From NCBI GenBank assembly GCA_023052935.1, contig CM041292.1, forward strand, positions 133,190,951-133,254,950: DNA of 64,000 nt, written 5' to 3'. The notes beneath the pieces were generated by a model. It saw only the letters and a program-made list of their open reading frames with translations. It ran no database searches and was not told the origin of the DNA. The position numbers were made by a program, and so were the translations under genes. The DNA comes from Piezodorus guildinii (Eukaryota > Arthropoda > Insecta > Hemiptera > Pentatomidae). This document shows, piece after piece, positions 46,383-56,639 of the stretch (its first letter is position 1; every line of letters begins with the position of its first letter).

Positions 46383-46406
46383 GGCTAAAAAGATACAAAA
46401 GAAATA

Positions 46407-47305
46407 TTGGGTTGATGCAAAATTAATGCAGGTTTCCTCTATTGCAATATCTTAATTCCAATTGTGTAAACAAAGCTAATCCTAACATTGATCATTTTTA
46501 TACCAAAACAAACCTTATCTAATACCCTCTCTTTCACCATGAATTTGTTTAGTAAAATCGTTTTGTTCAGTGTGTTCAAAGGTCTTGAATCGAAAATGTC
46601 AAAGTGCGATTTTCGTCAAATTTATTTTTACGAATTTAAATTAGGGCGCAGCGCTGCGCAAACGGCTCGTAATATTAATGAAGTGTGGGGTCAGTAGGCT
46701 ATTAATGAGTGCACGGTGCAGCGTTGGTTTCAGAAGTTTCGCAGAGGAGATTTCGACTTCGAAAACAAGGAAGGTCGGGGCCGTCATCTTGCTCTGGATA
46801 ACGACCAGCTGAGGTCAAAAGTGGAAGAAGACCCAACCAAAACCACACGAGAAATGGCGGCGGAACTCGGAACTCAAAAATTGCAACGTCTTTGCCCAGC
46901 ATTGATGAATCGGAAGGGGCCGATCCTGCTCCACGATAACGCCAGACCACACGTTGCACAACCAACGCTTCGACGACTGCACGAGTTGGGCTACGAAGTT
47001 CTCCAACATCCGCCTTATTCACCTGACCTCTCTCCTACAGACTTCCACTTTTTCAGGCATCTGGACAACTTTTTGAGGGAGAAAAATTTTCAAAACCAGG
47101 ACGACATTGAAAATTCTTTTCGTGATTTCATTGAGTCCAGGGATTCGGATTTTTTTTCTGGTGGAATAAGAAAGCTTGTTGAACGTTGGCAAAAGTGCAT
47201 TGATTCAGATGGAAATTATTTTGATTAAATATATATGGTTAAAGTAAAGATATGGCGTATTTACAATACCTACTAAAAACCTGCATTAATTTTGCATCAA
47301 CCCAA
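46407..47305 (+). mobile_element. Mariner (Tc1/mariner) element, internally deleted
   Basis: Perfect 29-bp terminal inverted repeats occupy 46407-46435 and 47277-47305 (starting TTGGGTTGATGCAAAA). They are flanked by the TA target duplication at 46405-46406 and 47306-47307. The 899-bp length is about 0.4 kb less than the usual 1.3 kb of full-length mariners, the difference lying in the transposase gene. It inserted into the left part of the older hairpin element. Confidence 0.95.
46596..47228 (+). pseudogene. Mariner transposase, broken
   Basis: The reading starts at ATG 46596 (MSKCDFRQIYFYEFKLGRSA). It has the N-terminal helix-turn-helix region with one in-frame TAG at 46695-46697, where a Gly is usual in relatives, then continues in the same frame from CTVQRWFQKFRRGDFD. 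At MAAELGTQKLQRLCPAL about 140-150 residues are missing, including the rest of the second DNA-binding helix and the first catalytic Asp. The second Asp (HDNARPH) and third Asp (SPDLSPTDF) remain with exactly 34 residues between them, the DD34D signature. The C-terminus WQKCIDSDGNYFD is intact. Sequence style resembles the Hsmar1/cecropia-type mariners. It cannot transpose on its own. Confidence 0.9.
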
Positions 47306-47447
47306 TACATCCTAATCCTTAAATACACTAGTTTCGTAAATAGATACTTTCGTATCTACCAACCTACATTCCATTCTACCATATTGTGCCTAGTTACTAT
47401 TCTCCCTACAATACCGTACGTATCTCCACTCTACTCCATATTTCAAT

Positions 47448-47854
47448 AGTTAATGAATCACACACAGTGGAGATATTAAATTAATGCTTTTATTATCAGA
47501 ATACAATATATATTCAGAATACAATAAACTGTGCTGAGGAGTTAAGGTGACTACAAGTGTACATTCCGAGGTCTCCTTCTATGAGTGTGACACAAGTAAA
47601 TGTTACAACTAGAGTGATGAGTTTTGAGGATCAAAAGGTATATATAGCAAGGTTTTGTAGAGGGGATGAGGAAGGCGGCACCATAAAGGAAGTGCTTCCA
47701 GATGTTGGGTTCTGTGTCCTAAGTACAGGTATGTGTTCTTTGTCGGTACTTGGTCTGTCCTTTCTAGGTTTATGGGTGACACCCTCAGGTATAGAAAAGG
47801 AAGTTATTAATAATTACTATATATTATTTATAAGTTAAGTCTCATTCTATAACT
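47448..47854 (-). repeat. 3' LTR
   Basis: 407 bp, same sequence as 50162-50568. On the minus strand an AATAAA occurs in GATAATAAAAGC near its 3' part and could serve as the polyadenylation signal. Confidence 0.9.
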
Positions 47855-47866
47855 ACTCTCCCCCTT
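47855..47866 (-). promoter_or_regulatory. Polypurine tract
   Basis: Minus strand AAGGGGGAGAGT lies immediately upstream of the 3' LTR, the position used for plus-strand DNA priming. Confidence 0.8.
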
Positions 47867-48516
47867 AAGCACGAAGCCCCTTGAGTGCAATGTTTAAGTT
47901 TGTCAGTTTATATTGTTATGATATAGTAGTCCTTCAGATGGAGGTTCTGGATAGGAAAGTGTATTGTAGGAAAGGATACTACAGGAATGGGAACAGTTAC
48001 ATTTTTCCAAAGTTTACAATAATTCTTAAGAATATAAATGTATACAATCAAAACTTTAAAAAGAAACTTAATTACAATAATTGAGATTATATACAATAAT
48101 TAATTAGTTTTACCAATCGTCATTACATTATTCCTGTAGAAATGTATACATTGTTAATAGTCTTGAAACTTATAGGTACAATTATATAAAACTAAAATTT
48201 CTCATTATTATCTATAAATAATTAAACATAACCATAACACTAAATTAAACAAAAGCATGAACTATGTTGTTTTTTATTACAATCTATAAAACGTTTTCTC
48301 AATTTTTATATAAATATTTTTTTTTTCTTTTTTTCTATTTATCTTATAAAGTTATTATTTCCTATATATAGTTCTAAAAATAACATTTCAAATTAGTGTA
48401 AACAATTGACAATGAATATTAACATTAAGTGCAACCATCAATATAATAAACAATACACTATTATAAATATTTTTATTTAATTTATTAACAGTACCTGATT
48501 ATTGTTACTATTATTT

Positions 48517-48520
<4 letters not shown>
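47867..48520. other. Non-coding 3' interior of LTR element
   Basis: AT-rich sequence lies between the A-rich junction and the polypurine tract. No env-like or other frame is recognised. Confidence 0.5.
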
Positions 48521-48553
<33 letters not shown>

Positions 48554-48596
48554 TTATTTATTTTACTTTATTATTATTATTATTTTTTTTTTTTTT
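48521..48596. repeat. Poly(T)/(TTA)n tract inside LTR element
   Basis: A plus-strand T-run of 30 (48521-48550), then (TTTA)n and (TTA)n, then a second T-run to 48596. On the element's own strand this is poly(A)-(TAA)n-poly(A) directly after the truncated second frame. Confidence 0.9.
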
Positions 48597-48860
48597 CACA
48601 CCTCGACCCGCCAGATAGGTAGTAGAATTTTCATCAGGTTTAAGCATCCAGAGGCAAATTTCATCCTTGCCCTTGGGCCATCTAGAAATATTTTGAATTT
48701 CATCTTTTACTCTACTTTTTAAAATTTTGTCAATATCACCAAAGGTAACTTTCTTTTCTGTTAGTTTAGTTTTTTCCCTAAACAAAGAATATTTTAAACA
48801 ACTGCTCCGGATTAACTTTAAAATAGTTCTTTTTTTGATTTACTATAATAAATGATACAT
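48597..48860 (-). pseudogene. Second frame overlapping gag end, truncated at an A-rich junction
   Basis: In the +1 frame relative to gag, an open stretch overlaps the gag C-terminus (from at least about 48840). It continues about 60 codons past the gag stop through KKVTFGDIDKILKSRVKDE to TTYLAGRGVKKKK, where it runs into an A-rich tract (minus strand; plus-strand T-run 48596-48583). Its position is where pol would start in such elements, but no protease or RT motif is visible. I think it is the stump of a deleted pol frame. Confidence 0.4.
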
Positions 48861-49701
48861 CTTTTATTTTATTATTATTCAATGGCCTAATTTCTCTAAC
48901 ATTAATCTCACTAATACTCCCGGGTTCCTCAGGTTTTGTAAATTTCTTTATTTTTAGTTTTTGTGTTTGAAGTTTACTAACATTAGATGAATTTTGTTTG
49001 AAATTCGGGCTATCAAGTGATTTATCATTTAAAATAGATTCTGTTTTATAATTAAGTTTATCTTCCGATTGGGAAATATTTATTAAGTCAGTATTTGGAA
49101 CTAAATGAGTTTCAATTGTGGTTATTGAACTATTTTCTTGATAAGCTTTCATGGACTCCGTATTTTTCATTATAAACTGTTTTAAACTACTGGATTCGAC
49201 CACAAATAATTTTTTATTTACATCAGCCGGTTTTAATAAGTTTAAATCTGGTTTTAGCGGTAATGTTTCAGAGGCTATTTTCTTTTCTTGAATATTAATT
49301 TTAGGTAATTGTTCAAATTTATTATTTGGAATTCCGGATTTTATTTTTGGCTGTTCGTCAGCGTCTTTGGACAACAAATGTTCTGGTGGAAAAGGTTTAT
49401 TAAAATTTGTCTCTGTTGGGTTATGATCTTTAAATTTACGTATTAGAATATTTAACAAATCGTCAATATTGTTTAAATCATAAAACTTAATTTCATCCGC
49501 GACTGTTTTAGGAAGGTGACATTTGGCCATCTTACATATCCTGAATTCATTAACGATTCTAAATGGATTATTTTCTGCACAAAAAGTGTCTTTAATTTCT
49601 TTTACGTTATTTATGAAATTAAACAAAGTATGCGGTTTACCATCAAAGTACGGCATAGGCATATGCTCAAAGTCTGAGTTTCGAAAAAGTAACGATTCCA
49701 T
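48778..49701 (-). CDS. gag: Gag-like protein of the LTR element
   Basis: A 307-residue open frame starts at ATG 49701, about 460 bases downstream of the 5' LTR, and ends with TAG at 48780-48778. The N-terminal third has MPYFDGKPHTLFNFINNV, resembling the opening of the capsid-like region in insect Ty3/Gypsy Gags (FDG...L..F...), followed by an aromatic/helical stretch to about residue 90. The remainder is a Lys/Asn/Ser/Pro-rich tail without a CCHC knuckle, as in errantivirus-type Gags. The frame is uninterrupted, so the protein may be made. It is the only substantial coding capacity of the element. Confidence 0.7.
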   Translation of the reverse strand: MESLLFRNSDFEHMPMPYFDGKPHTLFNFINNVKEIKDTFCAENNPFRIVNEFRICKMAKCHLPKTVADEIKFYDLNNIDDLLNILIRKFKDHNPTETNFNKPFPPEHLLSKDADEQPKIKSGIPNNKFEQLPKINIQEKKIASETLPLKPDLNLLKPADVNKKLFVVESSSLKQFIMKNTESMKAYQENSSITTIETHLVPNTDLINISQSEDKLNYKTESILNDKSLDSPNFKQNSSNVSKLQTQKLKIKKFTKPEEPGSISEINVREIRPLNNNKIKDVSFIIVNQKKNYFKVNPEQLFKIFFV

Positions 49702-50144
49702 ATTTTTTATTTATTTTTATTTTTAGATATTAAAATCTTACTTATGTCTACTATAATTTAAATTTTACTTAAATTGTGCTCAGTAACAATCATTATCTGA
49801 TTATAAAAAAATTTGATGTGATTTTTATACAGCTTATATTAGTATTAATAAAATGTCATACATTTTAAATGTTATCACAATTAAACAGCACATAAACAAA
49901 CATATAAAATGAATAATTTTAAAATCTTACTGCGTTAGTTCTTAACATTTCTCCTGGATACCTGTTGAGCAGTGAAGTCCAGTGAGGTTCAGCAGGACAT
50001 CTCGGGTGAGTATTGTCTTGACTGAAGGAGGGTGCGAGATGATCTTCTTACTTGGTGTCTATCTTCTTGTAGATCCTTCTTCAGAAGTATCTTCGTCCTC
50101 TCGGAAACTGCGAAGTCATTCAAAATCTAATTTGATGCTAGCAG

Positions 50145-50162
50145 TGCCTGTCTCGGGCGCCA
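50145..50162 (-). promoter_or_regulatory. Primer binding site (tRNA-Lys type)
   Basis: Reading the minus strand from the last LTR base: TGGCGCCCGAGACAGG. The first ten bases equal the complement of the tRNA-Lys 3' end; the next bases match with one inserted G. It overlaps the LTR end by one base. Confidence 0.75.
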
Positions 50163-50568
50163 GTTAATGAATCACACACAGTGGAGATATTAAATTAATG
50201 CTTTTATTATCAGAATACAATATATATTCAGAATACAATAAACTGTGCTGAGGAGTTAAGGTGACTACAAGTGTACATTCCGAGGTCTCCTTCTATGAGT
50301 GTGACACAAGTAAATGTTACAACTAGAGTGATGAGTTTTGAGGATCAAAAGGTATATATAGCAAGGTTTTGTAGAGGGGATGAGGAAGGCGGCACCATAA
50401 AGGAAGTGCTTCCAGATGTTGGGTTCTGTGTCCTAAGTACAGGTATGTGTTCTTTGTCGGTACTTGGTCTGTCCTTTCTAGGTTTATGGGTGACACCCTC
50501 AGGTATAGAAAAGGAAGTTATTAATAATTACTATATATTATTTATAAGTTAAGTCTCATTCTATAACT
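50162..50568 (-). repeat. 5' LTR
   Basis: 407 bp, on the minus strand beginning AGTTATAGAATGAGAC and ending CATTAACT. It shows no difference by eye from the other LTR. An open stretch of 93 codons on the plus strand is identical in both LTRs simply because the LTRs are identical. Confidence 0.9.
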
Positions 50569-50796
50569 AATGTCATTTCATGCGATATTGATATCTATGT
50601 ACATTATCTTTAGTCATTATCTGTTCTGTAAAGCCCTCTTATTATTATACTATAGCGATGTAATTTAATTCATCGATTTCTTTATATATCTATTTCTTTT
50701 TTATGTTTTAAATATTTATATCCTCTAGCTCAATAGTTTATAAAATATTCTATTTAATCTCATTTTAAATGTTTTTCTTTTCTATCTTTTTAAGCC

Positions 50797-50826
50797 CTGA
50801 TGATGAATCACAATGGGTGTCAAAAC
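50797..50826 (+). ncRNA. Decayed hammerhead-like core, right arm
   Basis: CTGATGA at 50797-50803 is followed by a weak stem region (CAC/GTG) and TCAAAACGTTG. The usual GAAA reads AAAA, so a functional ribozyme is unlikely. Confidence 0.35.
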
Positions 50827-50952
50827 GTTGACAGAAAATAAACAGCTGAACCTACTTCATTTTTTCATTCATTGACCGCCACCCGAGCTAATCCTATCCT
50901 TCCAGTATTTCTCAACGGACAACTCATTACATTCACTATATAAATATTATTG

Positions 50953-51569
50953 TGTTTGTTATTAAATTGCTTCTTCAGCCATTGCAGATATTACAATGCA
51001 ATAAATAAAAGTAAATGAAAACGGACATCAATCATTATTGAGTTGAAAGTAATTAACTATAACTCGTTAGTTAACCATTATTAATTAATGAGTTATAATT
51101 ACTTTGCAGCAATGATCATAATTCATAGTTAAATTTGGTCCTCCATTATTTCGATAGACGTTTTTCCCTATTGGCTATTACAGGATGAGGTGAAACATAA
51201 AAAACATTACGTGTACTTGCAATTAGACTGATTAGTCCATTATAATTACACCGGGAGCCATTAGTAAAATGGTTCTTAGTATTTTAATTTTGAATTCGTG
51301 TTAATTCTTCTGGTGAAACCATTTAACTGAGCTCATTAACCTTAAATAAAAAAAGATTTTATCCTTAAACATAATTCAAACACAGAAATAAACTACTCGG
51401 TGTAATTATATCACTAAAACCATTTTAGTAACCAGTTAAAACAACGTTTTAACACCACTCGCCAAATTAGCATTTAACAATGGCGCATTGATTATCCTAA
51501 CAAAGAATTTAAACTCCAATAACGTTGACACTCTACTCGTAAATAGGATGATATAAAATTCTCTTTAGT
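50953..51569. other. AT-rich stretch
   Basis: No gene is supported. A short near-palindrome with TTAATTAATGAG and ACTCGTTAGTTAACC lies near 51060-51100. Confidence 0.45.
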
Positions 51570-51850
51570 AAAAGAGAGGGTCCTAACCCCTGGATACCCA
51601 ATCCCTAAAGTAAATTTTATTGGGGTTCGCAAGAGGTAAGACTGACTGGGGAGTGACGGTGGTAACTAGGTTAAGCCGACCCGGGATTACAAAGTGGACG
51701 AAGTGCCCTTTGAGGGAGGATGGTTGTGAGGCCGTCCACGTAGGGTGTAACCGAGGCCCGGGGCTGGGGGCCCATTGTTCCCGGGGTCCAAACTACTCCC
51801 AAATAGAAATTTCCCTAGAGGCAGACCGTTAAGTCCCTAGATGTTGGAAC
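51570..51850. other. GC-rich island of unknown origin
   Basis: This segment (for example GCCCGGGGCTGGGGGCCC near 51750 and GGGAGGATGGTTGTGAGGCC near 51712) is far more GC-rich than any neighbour. The open stretch at 51620-51832 has no recognised domain. It could be an unrecognised SINE or LINE UTR, or foreign DNA. Confidence 0.4.
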
Positions 51851-54800
51851 ATTGCCTAGGGAAAGAATGAGAAGAATGTAGAATAGTTCAGTAAACTGAG
51901 TAACAGAGATAAAATTCAGGGAATCAAGGAAAATTTTACTTTTTTTCTGGAGGGGAGATCACAAATTTCCAAACAAGTTCAAAGCGCCAAACTAACACAA
52001 GCATAACGAAATCCTAGTTTATGCAATGCATACAACGGTTATAACATTGCAAAAGAACTATTTTTTTAATTATTTACTTATACAAAGCATCTACCCATAA
52101 AGGGAAATTAGCAACATATCCAATTGTATGTTTTTTAAATTTTTAGTAATACATTTTTAACAATATACAATTAAAAATAACAGCTAGGATAAATATTTGA
52201 TCAGATGATATAACTATTGAAGACTTTCCATTTTATATTAAAACATTAGAAGTTTTGGGGGATGGGCATCCCGCGTTATCCCAATAGTATAAAACGTCAA
52301 GGATGTGAGTTCGAATCCCAGGACTGGGAGAACTTATTAAAGCATGTAATTAAATCAGGATTCATTCATAAGCTAACCACAGTTATGTGAGACCCATCAG
52401 TCAACTGGTGTTCACTCACAAAAATAGGCGTATGGTGTGATGACCCTATCCTATAAATTGAAGATTTTACATTTCGTTAAAAAAAATAGTATATTTAGAA
52501 CGTATGCATTTCCTTATTCAGTTCATGCGCTGCTGAAGGAATCGCAGTGCAGGATAATGTACTCCACAGTGAAAGGTGCCTTGAAAGTCCTGCTGTTTGG
52601 TGGGTACAGAACTTTCAGTAAGTACCTGTGTGTCGGTGCTGTAGGTAAGGTTAGGTAAAGACCTTTTGGATAATCAACTGCTGAGGTCTCCATTACCCTT
52701 CAATATCTTTTTCTTTGTCTGCTATAATTTTTCAAAAAAAATACCGTTAAAAAATATCTTTTTGAGGATATCGATTGTTTTCCCTATTTTTCTGCTGTTA
52801 TTCCCGAGTAACTCTTCAAAACTTCATTCTTCTATTCCTGCTTCATGAAAGTATTTTAAATGTAATATATATATTCATCCAAAATATGGCAGTGTCAACT
52901 GCACATCACATTTCGGTGTTGGCTTTTTTTATTATTAGGAATTCGTGAGCGTTAGACAGGTTTGTCCAATTCTCATTCTTGTTATAACAACTTATTTTCC
53001 CTTGTTGCTTCGATCTGAAATATGCCAGGCTTTGGTTGTTTTTTTTTTTCACCTGTCAGTGGGTGCTATATGTCCGCTTCTTATCGTGGCCAATTCTTCG
53101 CGGAGGTTCTTCCTCTCCGAAGGATCTCCATACAAGAAAAAAAAAACTATGAACATGTGTCTGGAAATGCGCAATGTAGCTAATGTTAAGAGTAGAAAAA
53201 CGTTTTATAGTTCCCCGGGATCGATTTTTGGAAAAAATCTCTAGAATCAAAGTTGTAGGTATAAACTGTTAGACTACATTGAATTCTGCAAGAATTGGTT
53301 CCAAGCAATTGAACCTAACGTCTAGGCACAGAGATAAGTTGGGTTTATTTCCTATTATCGAACAGAGCAATAAATGGGAAATGAATTTGTGAGATATGCT
53401 TGAAAGTTAAGAGGTAAAAAGACACTATCATCTGCCATGAGCACTTATCTTAACCAAGTTTACTGAAAATGTGTTATTAAGATCTTAAAACTAGGGACAA
53501 ATTCTTAAGAAGCTAGAATCTGATAATAAATTTTAAAAATCTGTTTGTCTCTAGCTACTTAACTACGCATTCCCTGATATATCCACATTGGGCTTCTTTT
53601 TATTGTTTTAAGGTCCTTAGTTCAATTCTGCAGTCTGTACACAACCCTGAAACACCCTGTGTACAGATAACATAAATAAATAAATTTAAAAAAAACACAT
53701 GTAATTTTCAAATATTCCGGTCAATAACTACTACCTAGCACAACCAGGCTATCCTACACATATTCCAACGGTATGCCTGCATATTAATCTACAAACCGAT
53801 TTTCATATGCAAACTGGCACGGTAATATTAATAAACATGAAGTATTTATTTCACTTTTTAACTTTATTAGTTATACTATAACCATCATCTGTAGAACGTG
53901 TATTAATTATCTTTCCCTAAATACAAATTTTAAAAAATACTCAAGACCTTAATAAAGCCCTTAGTTATTATTCATGAGGAGGGGATACTAAGGAAAACAA
54001 ATATTTAGAATAAACTATCGATTTCGAATGTGAAAAACGAACCAGCAATGCAACAGTACACCAACAGAAGGGGTCAGGAGGGATCAGTGAGGGAGAAATT
54101 ATACTGTTGTTATGTGAGCCTAATAGCCTAGTCAAATATTTATACGATAAATCATAAGGGACAATGGGTAAAGGGTAAGGAGTGAGGACGTGATCGAATG
54201 GGGCCGAAACAGCAATTATAAGCACAAATATTGTCTGAGGGATGGGGCGTAAAGTTGTTCACGTGACGAGGCGTGTTATCGCATAATGTGGCCCTGTCCT
54301 ACCCGTGTGGGATCATCCCCTATCTTGTGAAGATAAGAACGTCCTCAGCGATATATAGCCCGAGGACCTTTAGCAGTTTCTCTGATAGCGATGCCGGGGG
54401 CTCTCTGGTGTCACTACCTCCTCTATGGATCGGTCATCAGGGTGAAGTGCTTCATAGGTTCAGTTACCTAGCGTGGAAGAGATAATAGGCAGAAGGCTTT
54501 AAAAGGAGAATTTAAGGAACATATTGCGACCTTTCACAGCTCCTTGGATTCAACAGCAATATTCTCACGTATATTTCATCCTCATTTGTAATTAATAACA
54601 TTTTTTTTATTATTATTTTAAAGCCCCTTGGTGAGGGAGTTAAAATTAATTACTGGTAGCATACAGGTAACTTTGATATACGTTATATAATATGCGAGTT
54701 CGAAGAAATGAAACAGAAAAAAATCAATCAAGTGACAATGTAGAAATGATTATTATACCTTACTAGCTGACTCGGCAAACGTTGTTCAGTCAAATGTTCT

Positions 54801-55375
54801 GATCGTGTCTTGCCCGCACAATATTTTCGTAATACGGTACATACAATAATGCGAGAGTGGGGGAAGGATGCTGAATATTTGGATCTATATGTATATTTAT
54901 AGGGGGGAAAAATAGCAAAAAAAGCTTTTTGTGAGAAAAAAAAATTCTATATAGGGACACCTAAAACACGGTATGAAATATACTTTAGGACCGATTCACA
55001 TTCCTAACAAATATACCTGCATACAAAATATAGCCATTCAGGAGGAATACGACCACAAACACCATGACGTTCGATTTCGTATATCAGATTATATATTTAA
55101 AAAATAATAAACATAAAATAGTAAAGAATTGAAATACAGAATTCATCACATTTGGTAATATTCAATTAAGATTAATATTCGTTATATTTAATGAAAAGTT
55201 TTTTCTTAATGGTTTAGTGTAGCGTAATCCCAGAGGAAATTAATTCTAACCGATTCACACAATTATTTTTTTTTTTTTAATTACAAAGTAGAAGACAGAT
55301 ATGCTAAACATTTAAAAAAATGAGTAATATTAAAAAATCTAACTTTAAAATTTCCAGATGTTCCAAAACGATTTT
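51851..55375. other. AT-rich region with faint repeat remnants
   Basis: At 52265-52345 a tRNA-like patch has GAGTTCGAATCCCAGG (box B) but no good box A. At about 54768-55100 a segment starting ACTAGCTGACTCGGCAAACG, with TTCGTATATCAGATTATATA near its end, resembles a dispersed repeat common in insects. Other moderately GC-rich patches (53050-53230, 54050-54480) have weak open stretches without known domains. Confidence 0.4.
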
Positions 55376-55681
55376 ATTTTATTGTTTGTTTATTTATTTA
55401 ACGTCACTTTATGCTACTATGGCTAATCGGACGATGCTACAGTGGGAGTCCTAAATTTTGCCTATCCAGGTTTTATTAGGATAGGGTTCTTTAACGAGTA
55501 CCTGACATCGCACAGGCTCGGGACCACCTTTTAACGTCCCTCCGAAGGACGGCGTAACTAAGGATTTTTTACTCCTATTAAAAAATCCTAGGACCACCTG
55601 TGGGTTTGAACCCGTGACCTTTAGCATGGGAGGTTGTTACGCTAGCCACCCAGCTACAAGTGATCCCAATATTTTATTGTT
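55376..55681 (-). mobile_element. Full-length tRNA-derived SINE with 11-bp TSD
   Basis: The 284-bp insert 55387-55670 is flanked by the perfect direct repeat ATTTTATTGTT (55376-55386 and 55671-55681). On the minus strand it starts TTGGGATCACTTGTAGCTGG. Box A is TAGCTGGGTGGCTAGCG and box B is GGGTTCAAACCCAC about 40 bases on, so the head is a tRNA-like pol III promoter. The body has CCGTCCTTCGGAGGG and GCGATGTCAGGTACTCG. The tail is TAAATAAATAAACAAACAAT at the left border. Truncated or partial relatives are at 37353-37584, 41262-41340 and 44145-44228. Confidence 0.9.
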
Positions 55682-56639
55682 AATGAAATCAGTAATGTGA
55701 AGCTTAAGTACATGCTAGACTTAGACACCACACAATTTAAAAATGAAATAAATATTTTTACTATAATATGAATTAAGAAACTAGTTTAAGATTCCGTTTC
55801 TAACTGTTTCAATAGATAAGGAACATTACATAACATTAGCGGATTGGAAGAAATGAGATAAAAAACGATCTAGCCAAATATTAGTACTGATAATTATACC
55901 TTATCATAAAAAAAATGCATCATTGCAGTTTCAAGTAAAGAACTGAGAGAAAGAACTTATTCATTATATTCGATACACTATAAAACAAAATTTGAAATAT
56001 CTAGTAAATTATTAATAAACTAATATAGCGAAACTACGATTACGATCTATACGCTTCGTATACATATGGATACAATATGGACAAGAGTAAACATGATCCA
56101 TATCTATTCAAACAGACAGATAAAGGAACCCGAAATTATTTTTGTAATATATATTATCGCAAGAATATTGATTTAATTTCTGAATTATGTGACTTTTAAG
56201 TCCAACATGGACTTAAGCCTTTTCGACGTTCATTGGGATTGTTTTTTCTCTTGAAAGTTTAAATTTAAAACGGCTTTTATTTATTTTAGGCCGCAAAGTC
56301 AGGCGTTAACGCCTACTATTACCATCTTTAGGTGGTTTTAATAATCAGAAAACAAGCAATATCCAGTTATTCGTGTTACATAAAAAAAAAAAAAAATTGC
56401 GGTTTGTTAAAAAAATAAAACAGCTGATTGTTATAATGTGGTTTTCAAGATAAGGAACGTCTATAATTTCTAAAGATTCAACTATAAATTTTAACTACAG
56501 AAACGACTATATTTTATTTTTCTGGGCGGATTATATTATTTTTATAACTTAATATGGTTTTTCCTATATGTTTCAACGATTCGAAATAATAATAGTACAC
56601 GAATTTAGTCTTCCGCTTTAAACACGTGAGTGACATTAT
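55682..56639. other. AT-rich stretch
   Basis: No gene is supported. A short GC-richer patch lies near 56285-56330. Confidence 0.5.

Larger units (their letters stand above)
47448..50568 (-). mobile_element. Gag-only Ty3/Gypsy (errantivirus-like) LTR retrotransposon with identical-looking LTRs
   Basis: Two 407-bp direct repeats (47448-47854 and 50162-50568) bound a 2.3-kb interior on the minus strand. LTR ends are AGTTA...TAACT in both orientations, as in the gypsy/errantivirus group. A tRNA-Lys-type primer site abuts the 5' LTR and a purine tract abuts the 3' LTR. Inside is one long gag-like ORF, a short overlapping second frame and then A-rich and AT-rich non-coding DNA. There is no protease, RT, RNase H, integrase or env. 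LTR identity indicates a very recent insertion, so the element must have been copied in trans. Flanks share AAT (47445-47447 and 50569-50571); the expected 4-bp duplication is not exact. Confidence 0.85.
46282..50952. mobile_element. Hairpin/hammerhead-family element split by a mariner and an LTR element
   Basis: A direct repeat AAATATTATTG at 46282-46292 and 50942-50952 bounds the region. Just inside lie inverted arms: GGAAGGAAAATAGTCCGGGAGGCGGTC on the left, and its relative GACCGCCACCCGAGCTAATCC...CCTTCCAG on the right at about 50876-50908. Both arms carry decayed hammerhead-like boxes (minus strand at 46382-46355, plus strand at 50797-50825). Subtracting the mariner (46407-47305 plus TA) and the LTR element (47448-50568) leaves about 0.6 kb. 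That ancestor belongs to the same family as the 13.6-kb hairpin: the right flank CCTTCCAGTATTTCTCAACGG matches the outer extension of that copy. Confidence 0.65.

Noticed and set aside
47557..47838. 93-residue open stretch repeated identically at 50271-50552
   Set aside because: It lies on the plus strand within the two identical LTRs, opposite to the element's gag, and has no recognisable domain. Its duplication is explained by the LTRs.
47441..50572. Perfect 4-bp TSD for the LTR element
   Set aside because: The flanks are CAAT and AATG; only AAT is shared. I therefore do not claim a canonical duplication.
52265..52345. Possible tRNA gene
   Set aside because: It has a good box B (GAGTTCGAATCCC) but no box A and no cloverleaf that I can fold. 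It is more likely a SINE relic.
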